Assembly: GCA_038532435.1 (NCBI GenBank)
Contig: JBCBAP010000055.1
Span: 1-22,857 of the forward strand
From: JBCBAP01 sp038532435
GTDB taxonomy: Bacteria; Pseudomonadota; Alphaproteobacteria; Rhodobacterales; Rhodobacteraceae
Direction of reading: 5' to 3'
DNA: 22,857 nt
The first letter of the stretch is position 1. Every line of letters starts with the position of its first letter. The notes under the pieces were generated by a model. The model was not told the origin of the DNA. It saw nothing but the letters and a program-made list of their open reading frames with translations, and did not search any database. A program made the translations under genes and the position numbers. Shown one piece after another: positions 1-7,423 of the stretch.

Positions 1-238
1 GCTCTTCCATCTGCTTCCAGCGGGCGAAGGCGGCGAGCCGCCACTCGGTCATCCACTCCGGCTCGTTGTTCTTTTCGGAAATGAGCCGCACGATGTCCTC
101 GTTGAGGCCCTTCGGCGCGTACTCCGTTTCGACATCGGTCTCGAAGCCATACTTGTATTTGTCACCGACGGAGCGGACGGCATCCACCGTCTCCTGATCC
201 ACGCCTTCCTTGACTTGCACGTCGTCCAAAGCGGCCAT
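1..238 (-). CDS. sufB: SufB, Fe-S cluster assembly scaffold (N-terminal part, cut by window edge)
   Basis: Reverse-strand translation from the ATG at 238 begins MAALDDVQVKEGVDQETVDA and continues with the N-terminal SufB block: an SVGDKYKYGFETD-like stretch, then KGLNEDIVRLISEKN and EPEWMTEWRLAAFARW. About 79 residues of the usual 470-510 are present and the rest lies beyond base 1. SufB is the scaffold of the cytoplasmic SufBCD complex, which builds Fe-S clusters from persulfide sulfur. A GGAGA ribosome binding site lies just upstream of the ATG. It is the third gene of an iscR, cysteine desulfurase, sufB run, 36 bases after the desulfurase stop. This order is common in Rhodobacterales. Identification rests on recognisable N-terminal sequence only. 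Confidence 0.93.
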   Translation of the reverse strand, partial: MAALDDVQVKEGVDQETVDAVRSVGDKYKYGFETDVETEYAPKGLNEDIVRLISEKNNEPEWMTEWRLAAFARWKQMEE

Positions 239-274
239 CTCGCTCTCCTTCTCCCGGATCGCCGGGAACCCCTG

Positions 275-1345
275 TCAGGCGGCCCGTTGCCGCCAGCGTT
301 GATATTGGCGGATCCAGGCTTCGGCGAAGCCCATCACCTCTGCTTCCGTCGTCTCCGGACCCAGGCTGACCCGGATGGCGGAGCGTGCCGTCTCTTCGTC
401 CGCGCCCATGGCCCGCAGCACGCGGGAGGGCCTGACCTTGCCCGATGAACAGGCGGACCCCGCGGAAATCGCGTAGCCCGCGAGGTCCATGGCCATCACC
501 TGGGTTTCGCCCTTCCACCCCGGAAGCGCGAAACAGGACGTGTTCGGCAATCGTTCGCTTTCCTGACCAAAGAACTTAGTCTCTGGTGCAGCAGCCTCAA
601 GGGCTGACTCTAGAATGTTTCTAAGTTTTTCCACCGGCGCCCAGCGGCCCGCAGCCAGATCGACCTGAGAGGCGGCTATTGCGGCACCGAACCCTGCAAT
701 CGCGGCCACGTTCTCGGTCCCCGACCTGCGGGACATCTCCTGCCCGCCGCCGATCGCGATGGGCGGGATATCGAGCCCCTCACGCACGATCAGCGCGCCG
801 ACACCTTTCGGCCCGCCAATCTTGTGCGCGGCCAGAACTGCCATATCAGCGCCGCTCCAGCCGAAGGCGAACGGGAGGCGTCCCACGGCCTGCGTGATAT
901 CGAGGAGCAGGAGCTCCGCGGTCGCGTCCCCGGTGACGGGCCAGAGCCCGTCTTCCTTCTCCGGCGGAGGGGTCACGATCCCCGTCTCACTGTTCGCGAG
1001 CCCCATAGCGTAGACCCGGCCGGTGCCCACCGGCTGCCCGGCTGTCGCGTCATGGGCCCACAGCGCATCGTGGGCCGTGGGATGGACGAACACATCGGGC
1101 ATGTGCGCGAGAACGCTTGCGGCCTCCGTCGCACCGCTGGTGAAGATCACCTCGTCGGGCTTGCAGCCGATACCCTCGGCCACCTGCACGCGGGCACGCT
1201 CGACCACCGCCTTTGCCGCCCTGCCCTCGCCATGGACGCTGGACGGGTTGCCGGTGATGTCGAGCGCCGCGATCATCGCCGCGCGCGACTCCGGACGCAG
1301 CGGGGCCGTCGCGTTATGATCAAGATATGTCCGTGCGCCAGCCAT
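275..1345 (-). CDS. Cysteine desulfurase (IscS/NifS type, class V aminotransferase fold)
   Basis: This is a PLP enzyme of 356 residues that takes sulfur from cysteine as a persulfide for cluster assembly. Visible motifs are YLDHNATAPL (7-16), SGATEA (70-75), His92 in TAHDAL (stacks on PLP in this family), Asn118, Asp149 and Gln152 (LDITQAVG), the PLP lysine Lys175 in AAHKIGGPKG, RRSGTENV (206-213) and the sulfur-carrying Cys299 in GSACSSG. At 356 residues it is shorter than the roughly 400 of E. coli IscS, and its active-site blocks resemble the NifS/IscS group I more than SufS. I chose the ATG at 1345 because the next upstream ATG-led extension reads as unrelated sequence that overlaps iscR. 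The ribosome binding site is weak, which fits translation within an operon. A GTG directly before the ATG is an alternative start. Its position between iscR and sufB indicates it feeds the SUF machinery. Confidence 0.93.
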   Translation of the reverse strand: MAGARTYLDHNATAPLRPESRAAMIAALDITGNPSSVHGEGRAAKAVVERARVQVAEGIGCKPDEVIFTSGATEAASVLAHMPDVFVHPTAHDALWAHDATAGQPVGTGRVYAMGLANSETGIVTPPPEKEDGLWPVTGDATAELLLLDITQAVGRLPFAFGWSGADMAVLAAHKIGGPKGVGALIVREGLDIPPIAIGGGQEMSRRSGTENVAAIAGFGAAIAASQVDLAAGRWAPVEKLRNILESALEAAAPETKFFGQESERLPNTSCFALPGWKGETQVMAMDLAGYAISAGSACSSGKVRPSRVLRAMGADEETARSAIRVSLGPETTEAEVMGFAEAWIRQYQRWRQRAA

Positions 1346-1391
1346 CACTCGGCGACGACCGTCACGCGCCGACTGTCGCCCGCACGCCGCA

Positions 1392-1850
1392 TCACTCGTC
1401 CACCAGCTCGACGAAAGCGGGAACAGCCGGGCACGGGGCCATCTGATCGCCGACCACGTCGGACAGGCGGGTCTGGTGCAGCAGCACATAGACCTGCGCG
1501 CTGAGCGTTTCCCATAGCTTGTCGGTCAGCTCTTGCGCCTCCGTCCCGCTGTCAGCGCCCGAGGCTCCCGCCCCGCGGCTGAGGGCGTCCATGGTCTCGT
1601 CGACGGCCTCGAGGATCTCGGACACGCGGATCGTCTCCGCCGGGCGGGCAAGACGATACCCGCCGCCGGGACCGCGCACGCTCTCGACGATGCCGGACCG
1701 GCGCAGCTTGACGAAGAGCTGTTCGAGGTAGGAAAGGGAGATGTCCTGGCGTCCCGACACCTCCGCCAGCGTCACCAGACTGTCCCCGCTGCGCTGGCTG
1801 AGATCCGCAAGGGCGATCATGGCATAACGGCCTTTGGTGCTCAGTTTCAC
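1392..1850 (-). CDS. iscR: Rrf2-family Fe-S regulator, IscR-like, with a single cysteine
   Basis: This 152-residue winged-helix repressor has the Rrf2 opening KLSTKGRYAMIALADL, a recognition-helix region ISLSYLEQLFVKLRRSGIV (37-55) and the wing VRGPGGGYRLARP (58-70). I place the start at a GTG (1850) because family members begin MKLSTKGRYA; a GGGGGTGA ribosome binding site lies four bases upstream. E. coli IscR holds its 2Fe-2S cluster with three cysteines at about 92-106. Here that stretch (90-105) is Ser/Gly/Ala-rich with no cysteine, and the only Cys in the protein is Cys140 near the C-terminus. From memory, Rhodobacter sphaeroides IscR was described as a similar cysteine-poor cluster-binding form. 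It is the first gene of the suf operon, 46 bases before the desulfurase, so it probably autoregulates the operon. Confidence 0.92.
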   Translation of the reverse strand: MKLSTKGRYAMIALADLSQRSGDSLVTLAEVSGRQDISLSYLEQLFVKLRRSGIVESVRGPGGGYRLARPAETIRVSEILEAVDETMDALSRGAGASGADSGTEAQELTDKLWETLSAQVYVLLHQTRLSDVVGDQMAPCPAVPAFVELVDE

Positions 1851-1892
1851 TGCGTCACCCCCGGGGGAACTGTTGACGGCGCAAGCCACAGC

Positions 1893-1904
1893 GACTAACT
1901 GACT
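1893..1904. promoter_or_regulatory. GACT-AACT-GACT repeat in the iscR leader (possible second regulator site)
   Basis: The 12 bases GACTAACTGACT form tandem 4-base near-repeats between the suf promoter and the iscR start, roughly 35 bases downstream of the predicted transcription start. An IscR-type site in this leader would allow autoregulation. I cannot recall the Rhodobacterales IscR consensus well enough to claim a match. Confidence 0.25.
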
Positions 1905-1933
1905 GCCCACGGTGAGGCGGCCATCCGCTCTAC

Positions 1934-1950
1934 TTTAGAAACGTTCTAAA
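1934..1950. promoter_or_regulatory. ICE-box-like operator (candidate Irr site) over the suf promoter
   Basis: TTTAGAAACGTTCTAAA is a perfect inverted repeat, 7-base arms with a 3-base centre. It matches, from memory, the alphaproteobacterial iron control element TTTAGAA-N3-TTCTAAA that is bound by Irr, a Fur-family heme/iron regulator. The position over the -10 suggests repression of suf genes, as expected for Irr under iron limitation. No irr gene is in the window, so the binding protein is inferred. Confidence 0.72.
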
Positions 1951-1971
1951 TTGCCCAACTGGTTTTGTCAA
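1943..1971 (-). promoter_or_regulatory. Promoter of the iscR-suf operon
   Basis: On the minus strand a perfect -35 box TTGACA (1971-1966) is followed by a 17-base spacer and the -10 box TAGAAC (1948-1943). The leader to the iscR GTG would be about 85-90 bases. The -10 lies entirely inside the palindrome at 1934-1950, so a protein bound there would block RNA polymerase. Confidence 0.7.
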
Positions 1972-2027
1972 TCAATCTGTCGACAGGATCCCCGGGCCAA
2001 CCAAAAGAGTAAGGGAACCCCCCGTTC

Positions 2028-2690
2028 ATGCCCGAAGTGATTTTTCCTGGCCCCGAGGGTCGGCTTGAAGGGCGCTATCACCCGCAAAAGAACAAGGACG
2101 CACCGATCGCGATCATCCTGCACCCGCATCCGAAGTTCGGCGGGACGATGAACAACAAGGTCGTGTACAACCTGCACTACGCGTTCCTCAATCTCGGCTT
2201 CACGGTCCTGCGGTTCAACTTCCGCGGCGTCGGGCGCAGCCAGGGTGAGTATGACCAAGGCGTGGGCGAGCTCAGCGACGCGGCCTCCGCCCTCGACTAT
2301 CTCCAGGCGATGAACCCGAACTCACGACAGTGCTGGGTGGCGGGCTTCTCCTTCGGCGCATGGATCGGCATGCAGCTTCTGATGCGGCGGCCAGAGGTCG
2401 TCGGCTTCATCTCCGTGGCCCCGCCCGCGAACATGTACGATTTCACGTTCCTCGCGCCCTGCCCCTCCTCCGGTCTCATCATCAACGGGGATGCGGACCG
2501 GGTGGTCCCGCCGAGCGATGTGACCGCCCTCTCTGACAAGCTCAAGCTGCAGAAGGGCATCACCATCACGCACCAGACGGTGCCCGGTGCCGGCCACTTC
2601 TTCGAGTCCGGAATGGATGAGATGATCGGCAACGTCTCCGACTATGTGAAGGGACGGATGGGCGAACAGGGGCGTCAGACGCTGGCGTAG
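2028..2690 (+). CDS. Alpha/beta hydrolase of the suf-linked family
   Basis: This 220-residue cytoplasmic alpha/beta hydrolase has no signal peptide. Visible are the LHPHPKFGGTM loop (31-41), RFNFRGVGRSQG (62-73), the nucleophile elbow GFSFG with Ser108, Asp157 in NGDADRVVPP and His190 in GAGHFF, which together give a complete Ser-Asp-His triad. An AAGGGAA ribosome binding site precedes the ATG at 2028. It is divergent from iscR, an arrangement I recall in other alphaproteobacteria, so it may share iron or Fe-S control with the suf operon. The substrate is unknown. Dienelactone-hydrolase-like or acyl-ester activity is possible, but nothing in the sequence decides it. Its last 16 bases overlap the end of the convergent membrane-protein gene. 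Confidence 0.88.
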   Translation: MPEVIFPGPEGRLEGRYHPQKNKDAPIAIILHPHPKFGGTMNNKVVYNLHYAFLNLGFTVLRFNFRGVGRSQGEYDQGVGELSDAASALDYLQAMNPNSRQCWVAGFSFGAWIGMQLLMRRPEVVGFISVAPPANMYDFTFLAPCPSSGLIINGDADRVVPPSDVTALSDKLKLQKGITITHQTVPGAGHFFESGMDEMIGNVSDYVKGRMGEQGRQTLA

Positions 2691-3139
2691 TCCGGCTCTG
2701 TAACCGCCTGCCAAATCTTCATCAGGGCGAGCATCCCTCCCACAACGAAGAGTGTTCCGTCGACGAGGGTTGCGAACGGCTCCGGCAGGTAGTCCGTCAG
2801 GATGTCCCACAGCGTGTCGGTCACATCGCCGGGCTTGCTCAACCCCACATAGCTCCAGAGAAGCTGCGCCACCGTCACCGTGAGGCTGAAGAGCCGGAGC
2901 ACGGCGAAACAAAAAGCGGGGATCGCGGCCATCCAGAGCCGTGGGTCGAGCACCATCGATCCGATCAGCGCCACGATGCCGAACACCATCGCGACCAGCG
3001 CCGCATCCGCGTCGAGCCGGTTATGAAAGAGGTTCACCTCCGCCAGCCGCAGCCGATCCACGGCGAGCGCGATCAGGCACGGCACAACAACGAACCAGTT
3101 CGTGAAAAAGTCCACCAGATTGGCAAAGGTCGGCTCCAT
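2675..3139 (-). CDS. Small integral membrane protein, unknown function
   Basis: The gene encodes 154 residues from an ATG at 3139, preceded by a strong AGGAGG ribosome binding site. Hydrophobic stretches near residues 12-30, 45-63, 67-92 and 126-142 predict about four membrane helices with a more polar loop at 100-125. There is no cleavable signal peptide and no motif I recognise. An N-terminal extension upstream of 3139 would run through the promoter region and looks non-coding. It converges on the hydrolase with a 16-base overlap and diverges from the 102-residue protein across a 60-base gap, so those two may share a control region. Confidence 0.8.
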   Translation of the reverse strand: MEPTFANLVDFFTNWFVVVPCLIALAVDRLRLAEVNLFHNRLDADAALVAMVFGIVALIGSMVLDPRLWMAAIPAFCFAVLRLFSLTVTVAQLLWSYVGLSKPGDVTDTLWDILTDYLPEPFATLVDGTLFVVGGMLALMKIWQAVTEPDYASV

Positions 3140-3199
3140 CCGATCCTCCTTTCCCCGCGCGACGTGCGTTAGTCTAGGGCAAGGAACGGAGCTTTCGCG

Positions 3200-3508
3200 A
3201 TGCCTGATACGAGCCTGAAGGTTTCCCTTTTGATCGTGACCGCCATCACGGCAGTGATCGTCTTCGCGATCCGCAGGATGCGCCGCAACCTGATCCGACC
3301 TATGGTCGAGCAGGCGGTCGCGGACATCGAGGCCTACCTCAACCGTCCCCTGTCGGACCGGGAGCGTTACCAGACCGAGAAGGAGTACGAACATCTCTTT
3401 GGCATGATGCTCGGCGCTCTGGCCCGCCCGGAAAGCGGCCGGTTGAAGGTCCGCAAGATCGAGACCGCCGCTCGCCGCCTTGCCGCCCGGTTCCACCGCG
3501 CCGACTAG
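3200..3508 (+). CDS. Small single-pass membrane protein, unknown function
   Basis: The gene encodes 102 residues. One hydrophobic helix at about 7-24 is followed by the basic stretch RRMRRN, so by the positive-inside rule the rest should be cytoplasmic. Residues 35-102 are charged and predicted helical (VEQAVADIEAYLNRPLSD, then an Arg/Lys-rich tail), without a domain I know. An AAGGAACGGAG ribosome binding site precedes the ATG. Its stop codon shares a CTAG with the convergent anmK stop. Codon use resembles that of the neighbours, so I judge it a real gene. Confidence 0.75.
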   Translation: MPDTSLKVSLLIVTAITAVIVFAIRRMRRNLIRPMVEQAVADIEAYLNRPLSDRERYQTEKEYEHLFGMMLGALARPESGRLKVRKIETAARRLAARFHRAD

Positions 3509-4599
3509 GCGGGCTGCCCGCCAGAGATCTGTCCGCCGCACACCGGCAGGGGAGCACCGGTCGTTCCGGGAAACGAGGTCGGCAGTCCGTTCAGGATGCG
3601 CACGGCAAGATAGGCAAAGGCCTGTGCCTCAAGCATGTCGCCGTCGAGCCCGATGACCTCCACCGGCTCCACGTCCGTCTCAAGCCGGGCGACCAGCCAT
3701 GCCATCATGTGCCGATTGCGCCGGCCACCGCCGCAGACCAGCCAGCGGGCGGGACGCTTTGGAAAATGCATCTGCGCGGCGGCGACGGTTTCCACGGTGA
3801 CGGCCGTCAGCGTCGCGACCGCATCCGCCGTCGAGAGCTGTTCGACCGCGTCGAGCAAATCGTGAAAATCGTTCCTGTCGAGAGACTTGGGCGGCAGTCT
3901 TCGCAAGAACCCCGTCGGCAGCCCGCGCAGAACGTTCCCGTGCACCGTTCCTTGAGCGGCGCGCGCGCCATCCCGGTCAAACGCCTCCCCGGTCCGCCGC
4001 AGCACCACATCGTCCACGAGCGCATTCGCGGGCCCGGTGTCGAAGGCCAGCACCGCTCCCTCGACGGCCGGATCCTCAAGGCCGGGGTCGACGAGGGTCA
4101 CGTTGCCAACGCCGCCGAGATTGAGGAAGACGGTCGGCTCGGTCAGACCCGCCCACCGGGCACAGGCATGGTGAAAGACCGGTGCGAGGGGGGCGCCCTG
4201 CCCGCCCGACTGCATGTCCGCCGTCCGAAAATCCCAGACAACCGGGCATCCGGCATGCAGGGACAGCGCGTCCCCGTCGCCGATCTGGTGGGTGCGCCCC
4301 TGCTCCGGATCGTGAGCCACGGTCTGCCCGTGAAACCCGATGACGTCAGATCGCGGCAGCTCTGCCACCACCGCCTCATGCGCCCTGAGGACGACATCCG
4401 CCGCAGGTGGTAGAGCATTTCCTTGCCCGGGCCAAAGCCCCTGGGCCGCCGCCAGCACCTCCCGCTCCGCAGCTTCGTAGGCGCGGAAGGCGCTCGGACC
4501 GAAGGCGTGGATCCTCACCCCGTCGGTCTCCACCACCGCCCCGTCGACCCCATCCATCGACGTGCCGCTCATCAGCCCAATCGCGCGCAGGCGTTCCAT
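3505..4599 (-). CDS. anmK: Anhydro-N-acetylmuramic acid kinase AnmK
   Basis: This 364-residue enzyme of the cytoplasmic ASKHA sugar-kinase fold converts 1,6-anhydro-MurNAc, released in cell-wall turnover, to MurNAc-6-phosphate for recycling. Visible motifs are the phosphate loop GLMSGTSMDGVD (8-19), GFHGQTVAHDP, DFRTADMQSGGQGAPLAP, NLGGVGNVT, AFDTGPANALVDD, the C-terminal CGGGRRN and the terminal PVCGG. Length fits the family (about 365-370). I chose the ATG at 4599 because the family motif starts eight residues later and GGGAAGG lies just upstream; the 16-residue extension to 4647 reads into the promoter of tyrS. The gene is divergent from tyrS across 64 bases and shares a CTAG double stop with the small membrane protein downstream. 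Confidence 0.96.
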   Translation of the reverse strand: MERLRAIGLMSGTSMDGVDGAVVETDGVRIHAFGPSAFRAYEAAEREVLAAAQGLWPGQGNALPPAADVVLRAHEAVVAELPRSDVIGFHGQTVAHDPEQGRTHQIGDGDALSLHAGCPVVWDFRTADMQSGGQGAPLAPVFHHACARWAGLTEPTVFLNLGGVGNVTLVDPGLEDPAVEGAVLAFDTGPANALVDDVVLRRTGEAFDRDGARAAQGTVHGNVLRGLPTGFLRRLPPKSLDRNDFHDLLDAVEQLSTADAVATLTAVTVETVAAAQMHFPKRPARWLVCGGGRRNRHMMAWLVARLETDVEPVEVIGLDGDMLEAQAFAYLAVRILNGLPTSFPGTTGAPLPVCGGQISGGQPA

Positions 4600-4663
4600 A
4601 CCCTTCCCTTTCCGGGGCCATCCGCTATACGAAGCGGACCCATTCACAAAAGGACAAAGGCCG

Positions 4664-5920
4664 ATGACCTACAAGCCCAGATCAGAGTTTCTGCACACGA
4701 TGCAGAGCCGGGGCTTCCTCCAGGACTGCACGGACATGGAGGGGCTCGACGACGCGCTCATTTCCGGAAACGTGCCGGGGTATATCGGCTTCGACATGAC
4801 AGCGGACAGTCTGCACGTCGGCAGTCTCATCCAGATCATGATGCTGCGCTGGCTGCAAAAGACTGGCCACACCCCCATCGCCCTCATGGGTGGCGGCACG
4901 ACGAAGATCGGAGATCCCTCGGGCAAGGATGAGGCGCGCCAGCTTCTGACGCCGGAGAAGATCAACGCCAACATGGCCGGGATCCGTAGCGTCTTTGACA
5001 AGTACCTCACCTTCGGCGACGGGCCGGGTGAGGCGATCATGGCCAACAATGCGGACTGGCTCGACGGGCTGAACTATGTCGAGTTTCTGCGCGACTACGG
5101 GCGCCACTTCACGATCAACCGGATGCTGACCTTCGACAGCGTGCGCCTGCGCCTGGACCGGGAGCAGCCGCTGACGTTCCTCGAATTCAATTACATGCTG
5201 CTGCAGGCCTACGATTTCAAAGAGCTCAACAGCCGCTACGGCTGCCTCCTGCAACTCGGCGGGTCCGACCAGTGGGGTAACATCGTCAACGGCATCGATC
5301 TCACGCGCCGGATCAACCGGGCCGAGGTCTTCGGCATGACCACACCGCTCCTGACCAAGGCGGACGGGTCGAAGATGGGTAAATCCGCCTCCGGCGCGAT
5401 CTGGCTCAATGCGGACCGGCTCAGCCCTTACGAATTCTGGCAGTTCTGGCGCAACACGCTCGACGCGGACGTGGGCCGGTTCCTGAAGCTCTACACCGAG
5501 CTTCCCCTCGACGAATGCGACCGGCTTGCTGCCCTTGAGGGGGCGGAGATCAACGAGGCGAAGGTCCAGCTTGCCAACGCCGTCACCGCCCTCTGTCATG
5601 GAGACGCCGCCGCGGCGGCGGCGGAGGCCACGGCGCGGGAGGTTTTCGAGAAGGGTGGCGTCGGTGACGACCTGCCGACGGTGACCCTTGCCGCAACGGA
5701 TATCGGCGATGCGGGCATCTCAATCATCCAGCTCTACGTCAAATCGGGGCTCGCCAAGTCCGGCAAGGATGCAAAGCGCCTGATCGCGGAAGGTGGGGCA
5801 AAACTCGACGATGCCGCCGTCACTGATGCGGGCATGATGCTCGACGGTGCGGCGCTGACTTCCCCGGTCAAGCTCTCCGCAGGCAAGAAACGCCACGCTC
5901 TGGTGAAGCTCGCCGGGTGA
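4664..5920 (+). CDS. tyrS: Tyrosyl-tRNA synthetase
   Basis: This 418-residue class I aminoacyl-tRNA synthetase charges tRNA-Tyr. The HIGH-type motif is HVGSL (51-55), the tyrosine pocket includes QAYD (181-184) and GGSDQWGN (199-206), and the KMSKS loop is KMGKS (237-241). The last 65 or so residues form an S4-like RNA-binding domain (LYVKSGLAKSGKDAKRLIAEGG). The ATG at 4664 follows an AAAGG ribosome binding site and gives the expected length; a longer frame from 4562 overlaps the divergent anmK start and is unlikely. A possible promoter is the -10 TATACG at 4626-4631 with a weak -35 TTCCCT 16 bases upstream. I see no T-box leader. Confidence 0.97.
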   Translation: MTYKPRSEFLHTMQSRGFLQDCTDMEGLDDALISGNVPGYIGFDMTADSLHVGSLIQIMMLRWLQKTGHTPIALMGGGTTKIGDPSGKDEARQLLTPEKINANMAGIRSVFDKYLTFGDGPGEAIMANNADWLDGLNYVEFLRDYGRHFTINRMLTFDSVRLRLDREQPLTFLEFNYMLLQAYDFKELNSRYGCLLQLGGSDQWGNIVNGIDLTRRINRAEVFGMTTPLLTKADGSKMGKSASGAIWLNADRLSPYEFWQFWRNTLDADVGRFLKLYTELPLDECDRLAALEGAEINEAKVQLANAVTALCHGDAAAAAAEATAREVFEKGGVGDDLPTVTLAATDIGDAGISIIQLYVKSGLAKSGKDAKRLIAEGGAKLDDAAVTDAGMMLDGAALTSPVKLSAGKKRHALVKLAG

Positions 5921-5926
5921 ACCTGC

Positions 5927-5954
5927 GGGGCGATCGACCACGACCGGTCGCCCC
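5927..5954 (+). terminator. GC-rich hairpin after tyrS (terminator-like, no T tract)
   Basis: Seven-base arms GGGGCGA (5927-5933) and TCGCCCC (5948-5954) enclose a 14-base loop, six bases after the tyrS stop. No run of T follows, so this may be only a mRNA 3'-end stabilising hairpin or a weak terminator. Confidence 0.35.
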
Positions 5955-6205
5955 TGCCCTCGCCGCGACCTGCACCCTGCTTGAGGCTTGCGGAACCATG
6001 CCCCGTGGGGCGGCGTCGCCGACATCGTTATGATCACTCTCTATCGCGGATCCGTAGATAAGGGTGGCTGATCTAGGGTGGTCAAAAGGCCTCCCGAAAG
6101 GGAGCGACCGACCTTCGCGCCGAGCATGTAAGCCGGCCAGTTAGACCCCTCAAAAAACACGGAGCAGACAAGGATGCGACGGATCTTGGGAGAGGAAGCA
6201 CATGC
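5955..6205. other. Gene-free stretch between tyrS and the DUF3179 gene
   Basis: No frame here has a credible start plus ribosome binding site. It contains a small hairpin that may end the DUF3179 transcript (listed separately) and AT-richer patches such as TCAAAAAACACGG near 6150. I do not recognise the sequence. Confidence 0.5.
6083..6106 (-). terminator. Probable terminator of the DUF3179 gene
   Basis: Read on the minus strand, CTCCC-TTTC-GGGAG is a five-base stem (arms at 6100-6104 and 6091-6095), followed by GGCCTTTTGACC. It lies about 100 bases past the DUF3179 stop. The stem is short and the T run only four bases, so the call is tentative. Confidence 0.4.
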
Positions 6206-7186
6206 TCACTCCCCAAGCATCCACTCCCCGTCCGGCAGGAACGCGTGGAAGGCGAAGGCGAACACCACCTCATGCACCAGGTCAGCACCGCTCTGCGCAT
6301 CCCGCACGCGGATCTGGCCCACGTCCCGGCTCGCCGCGATATCCCGCCCGTCGAGTGCGGAAGTCATGCCCGCGTCCCACGTGATGGTGACGCCCGCCTC
6401 CGTGATCTCCTCCTGACGGGACAACCGCTCCAGCGGCCAGGCACGCTCCTCGACCCGGATCACCCGGGCAAGCGGTGCGATGCCGTGGGGCGGTGTCTCT
6501 CCGCGAAAGAGGAACGGCCAACCCGAGCTGTCATAGCCCGCATAGGGGTTCGCCCCATAGGCCCGAGTGAACCCCTGCGGGCGCTGCATCACCAGACCGT
6601 CCGGGTTGCGCTCCAGAAACGCATCGAAGCTCTCCATCCAGTTGACGACCGAAGTGAGCTGCGTCCCCAGCATCTCCCCCACGATGGCCTCGCCGGTGAA
6701 CTGCTGCCACCAGCTTTCGGTCTGCCGGTCGTACATCACCATATCGGAAAAGCGCAGCTTGCCCGACACGCCGAAATCCAGCACCTCGCCCCCGACGCGC
6801 CGGTCGAACACCAGCGCAGAGTTGCAGAGCGGGCAGAAGGTGACCGCGATCGGAAAGGCTGCGGTGTCATCGTTCACGATCTCATGCCAGGTGAGATAGC
6901 GGATCGGATAGGCGCGTGGCACCGCCCCCTCGATCTCCACCGTGACCACCGGCTCCGGGCCCTGCAGCTCCCGATCCTCAGTGGCCGGAAGCATGACGAC
7001 GCTGTCGAGTGCCGGGATCCCGTCCTTGCGCACACCGCCGCTGAAAATCTCCGCGAAAGGAACGGAGGCGCGGGAAAAGTCCGTCTCCGTCCATTCCCAC
7101 GTCCAGTCTCGCGGTGGATCCTGCTCCGCCCCCGCAGCGGTCGCGAGGCCGAAGGTCAGAACGGCGGCAAGACAAAAGCGAAACAT
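6206..7186 (-). CDS. Secreted DUF3179 domain protein
   Basis: The gene encodes 326 residues starting at an ATG with a good GGGAGG ribosome binding site. Residues 1-20 are a Sec signal peptide ending AGA, so the protein should be periplasmic. The DUF3179 hallmarks are YLTWHEIVND (97-106) and FCPLCNSALVFDR (117-129), with Cys118 and Cys121 as a CxxC pair, followed by VSGKLRFSDMVMYDRQTESWWQQF-type sequence and a conserved Gly/Tyr-rich block near 210-225. The function of the family is not established as far as I know; the CxxC could bind metal or be redox-active, which is inference. No partner is obvious: the divergent neighbour is a membrane protein across a 237-base region rich in GTGAG half-sites. 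Confidence 0.88.
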   Translation of the reverse strand: MFRFCLAAVLTFGLATAAGAEQDPPRDWTWEWTETDFSRASVPFAEIFSGGVRKDGIPALDSVVMLPATEDRELQGPEPVVTVEIEGAVPRAYPIRYLTWHEIVNDDTAAFPIAVTFCPLCNSALVFDRRVGGEVLDFGVSGKLRFSDMVMYDRQTESWWQQFTGEAIVGEMLGTQLTSVVNWMESFDAFLERNPDGLVMQRPQGFTRAYGANPYAGYDSSGWPFLFRGETPPHGIAPLARVIRVEERAWPLERLSRQEEITEAGVTITWDAGMTSALDGRDIAASRDVGQIRVRDAQSGADLVHEVVFAFAFHAFLPDGEWMLGE

Positions 7187-7269
7187 CGCATCCTCCCATA
7201 CAGTTTTCCGTGCAGAGTAGGCGGCACTCCGCCGGTCGCCTAGGCAATCCGGCGCATTCTCGCGGCAGT

Positions 7270-7340
7270 GTGAGCAAGGGTGAGCGCCAAATGTTTCAAC
7301 CGCTCACGGAAGCGCTCCGGCCCTGTCACCCTCACGTGAG
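7270..7340. promoter_or_regulatory. Cluster of GTGAG/CTCAC half-sites between divergent genes
   Basis: Five copies of GTGAG occur on one strand or the other: 7270-7274, 7280-7284, 7303-7307 (inverted), 7331-7335 (inverted) and 7336-7340. The last two form the perfect 10-base palindrome CTCACGTGAG, and GTGAGCG (7280-7286) pairs with CGCTCAC (7301-7307). The position suggests an operator cluster, but no regulator is known. Confidence 0.3.
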
Positions 7341-7423
7341 AGCGGCATCGACGGGCTTGGAGATCGGGGGGAAGGGCCCGTATGTGGCGGGCAGAGTACA
7401 CCGCAGCATACCGGAGCCCCAAG

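Noticed and set aside
215..1898. Long plus-strand open frames opposite the cysteine desulfurase and iscR
   Set aside because: They are high-GC shadow frames of recognised genes, with no family resemblance.
1977..1996. CTGTCGACAGGATCCCCGGG looks like a cloning-vector polylinker (SalI, BamHI, SmaI sites)
   Set aside because: The flanks continue as native intergenic sequence into a family-typical hydrolase gene with a normal ribosome binding site; the resemblance is short and most likely chance.
6001..6016. CCCCGTGGGG as a terminator after tyrS
   Set aside because: A four-pair stem with a two-base loop and no T tract is too weak.
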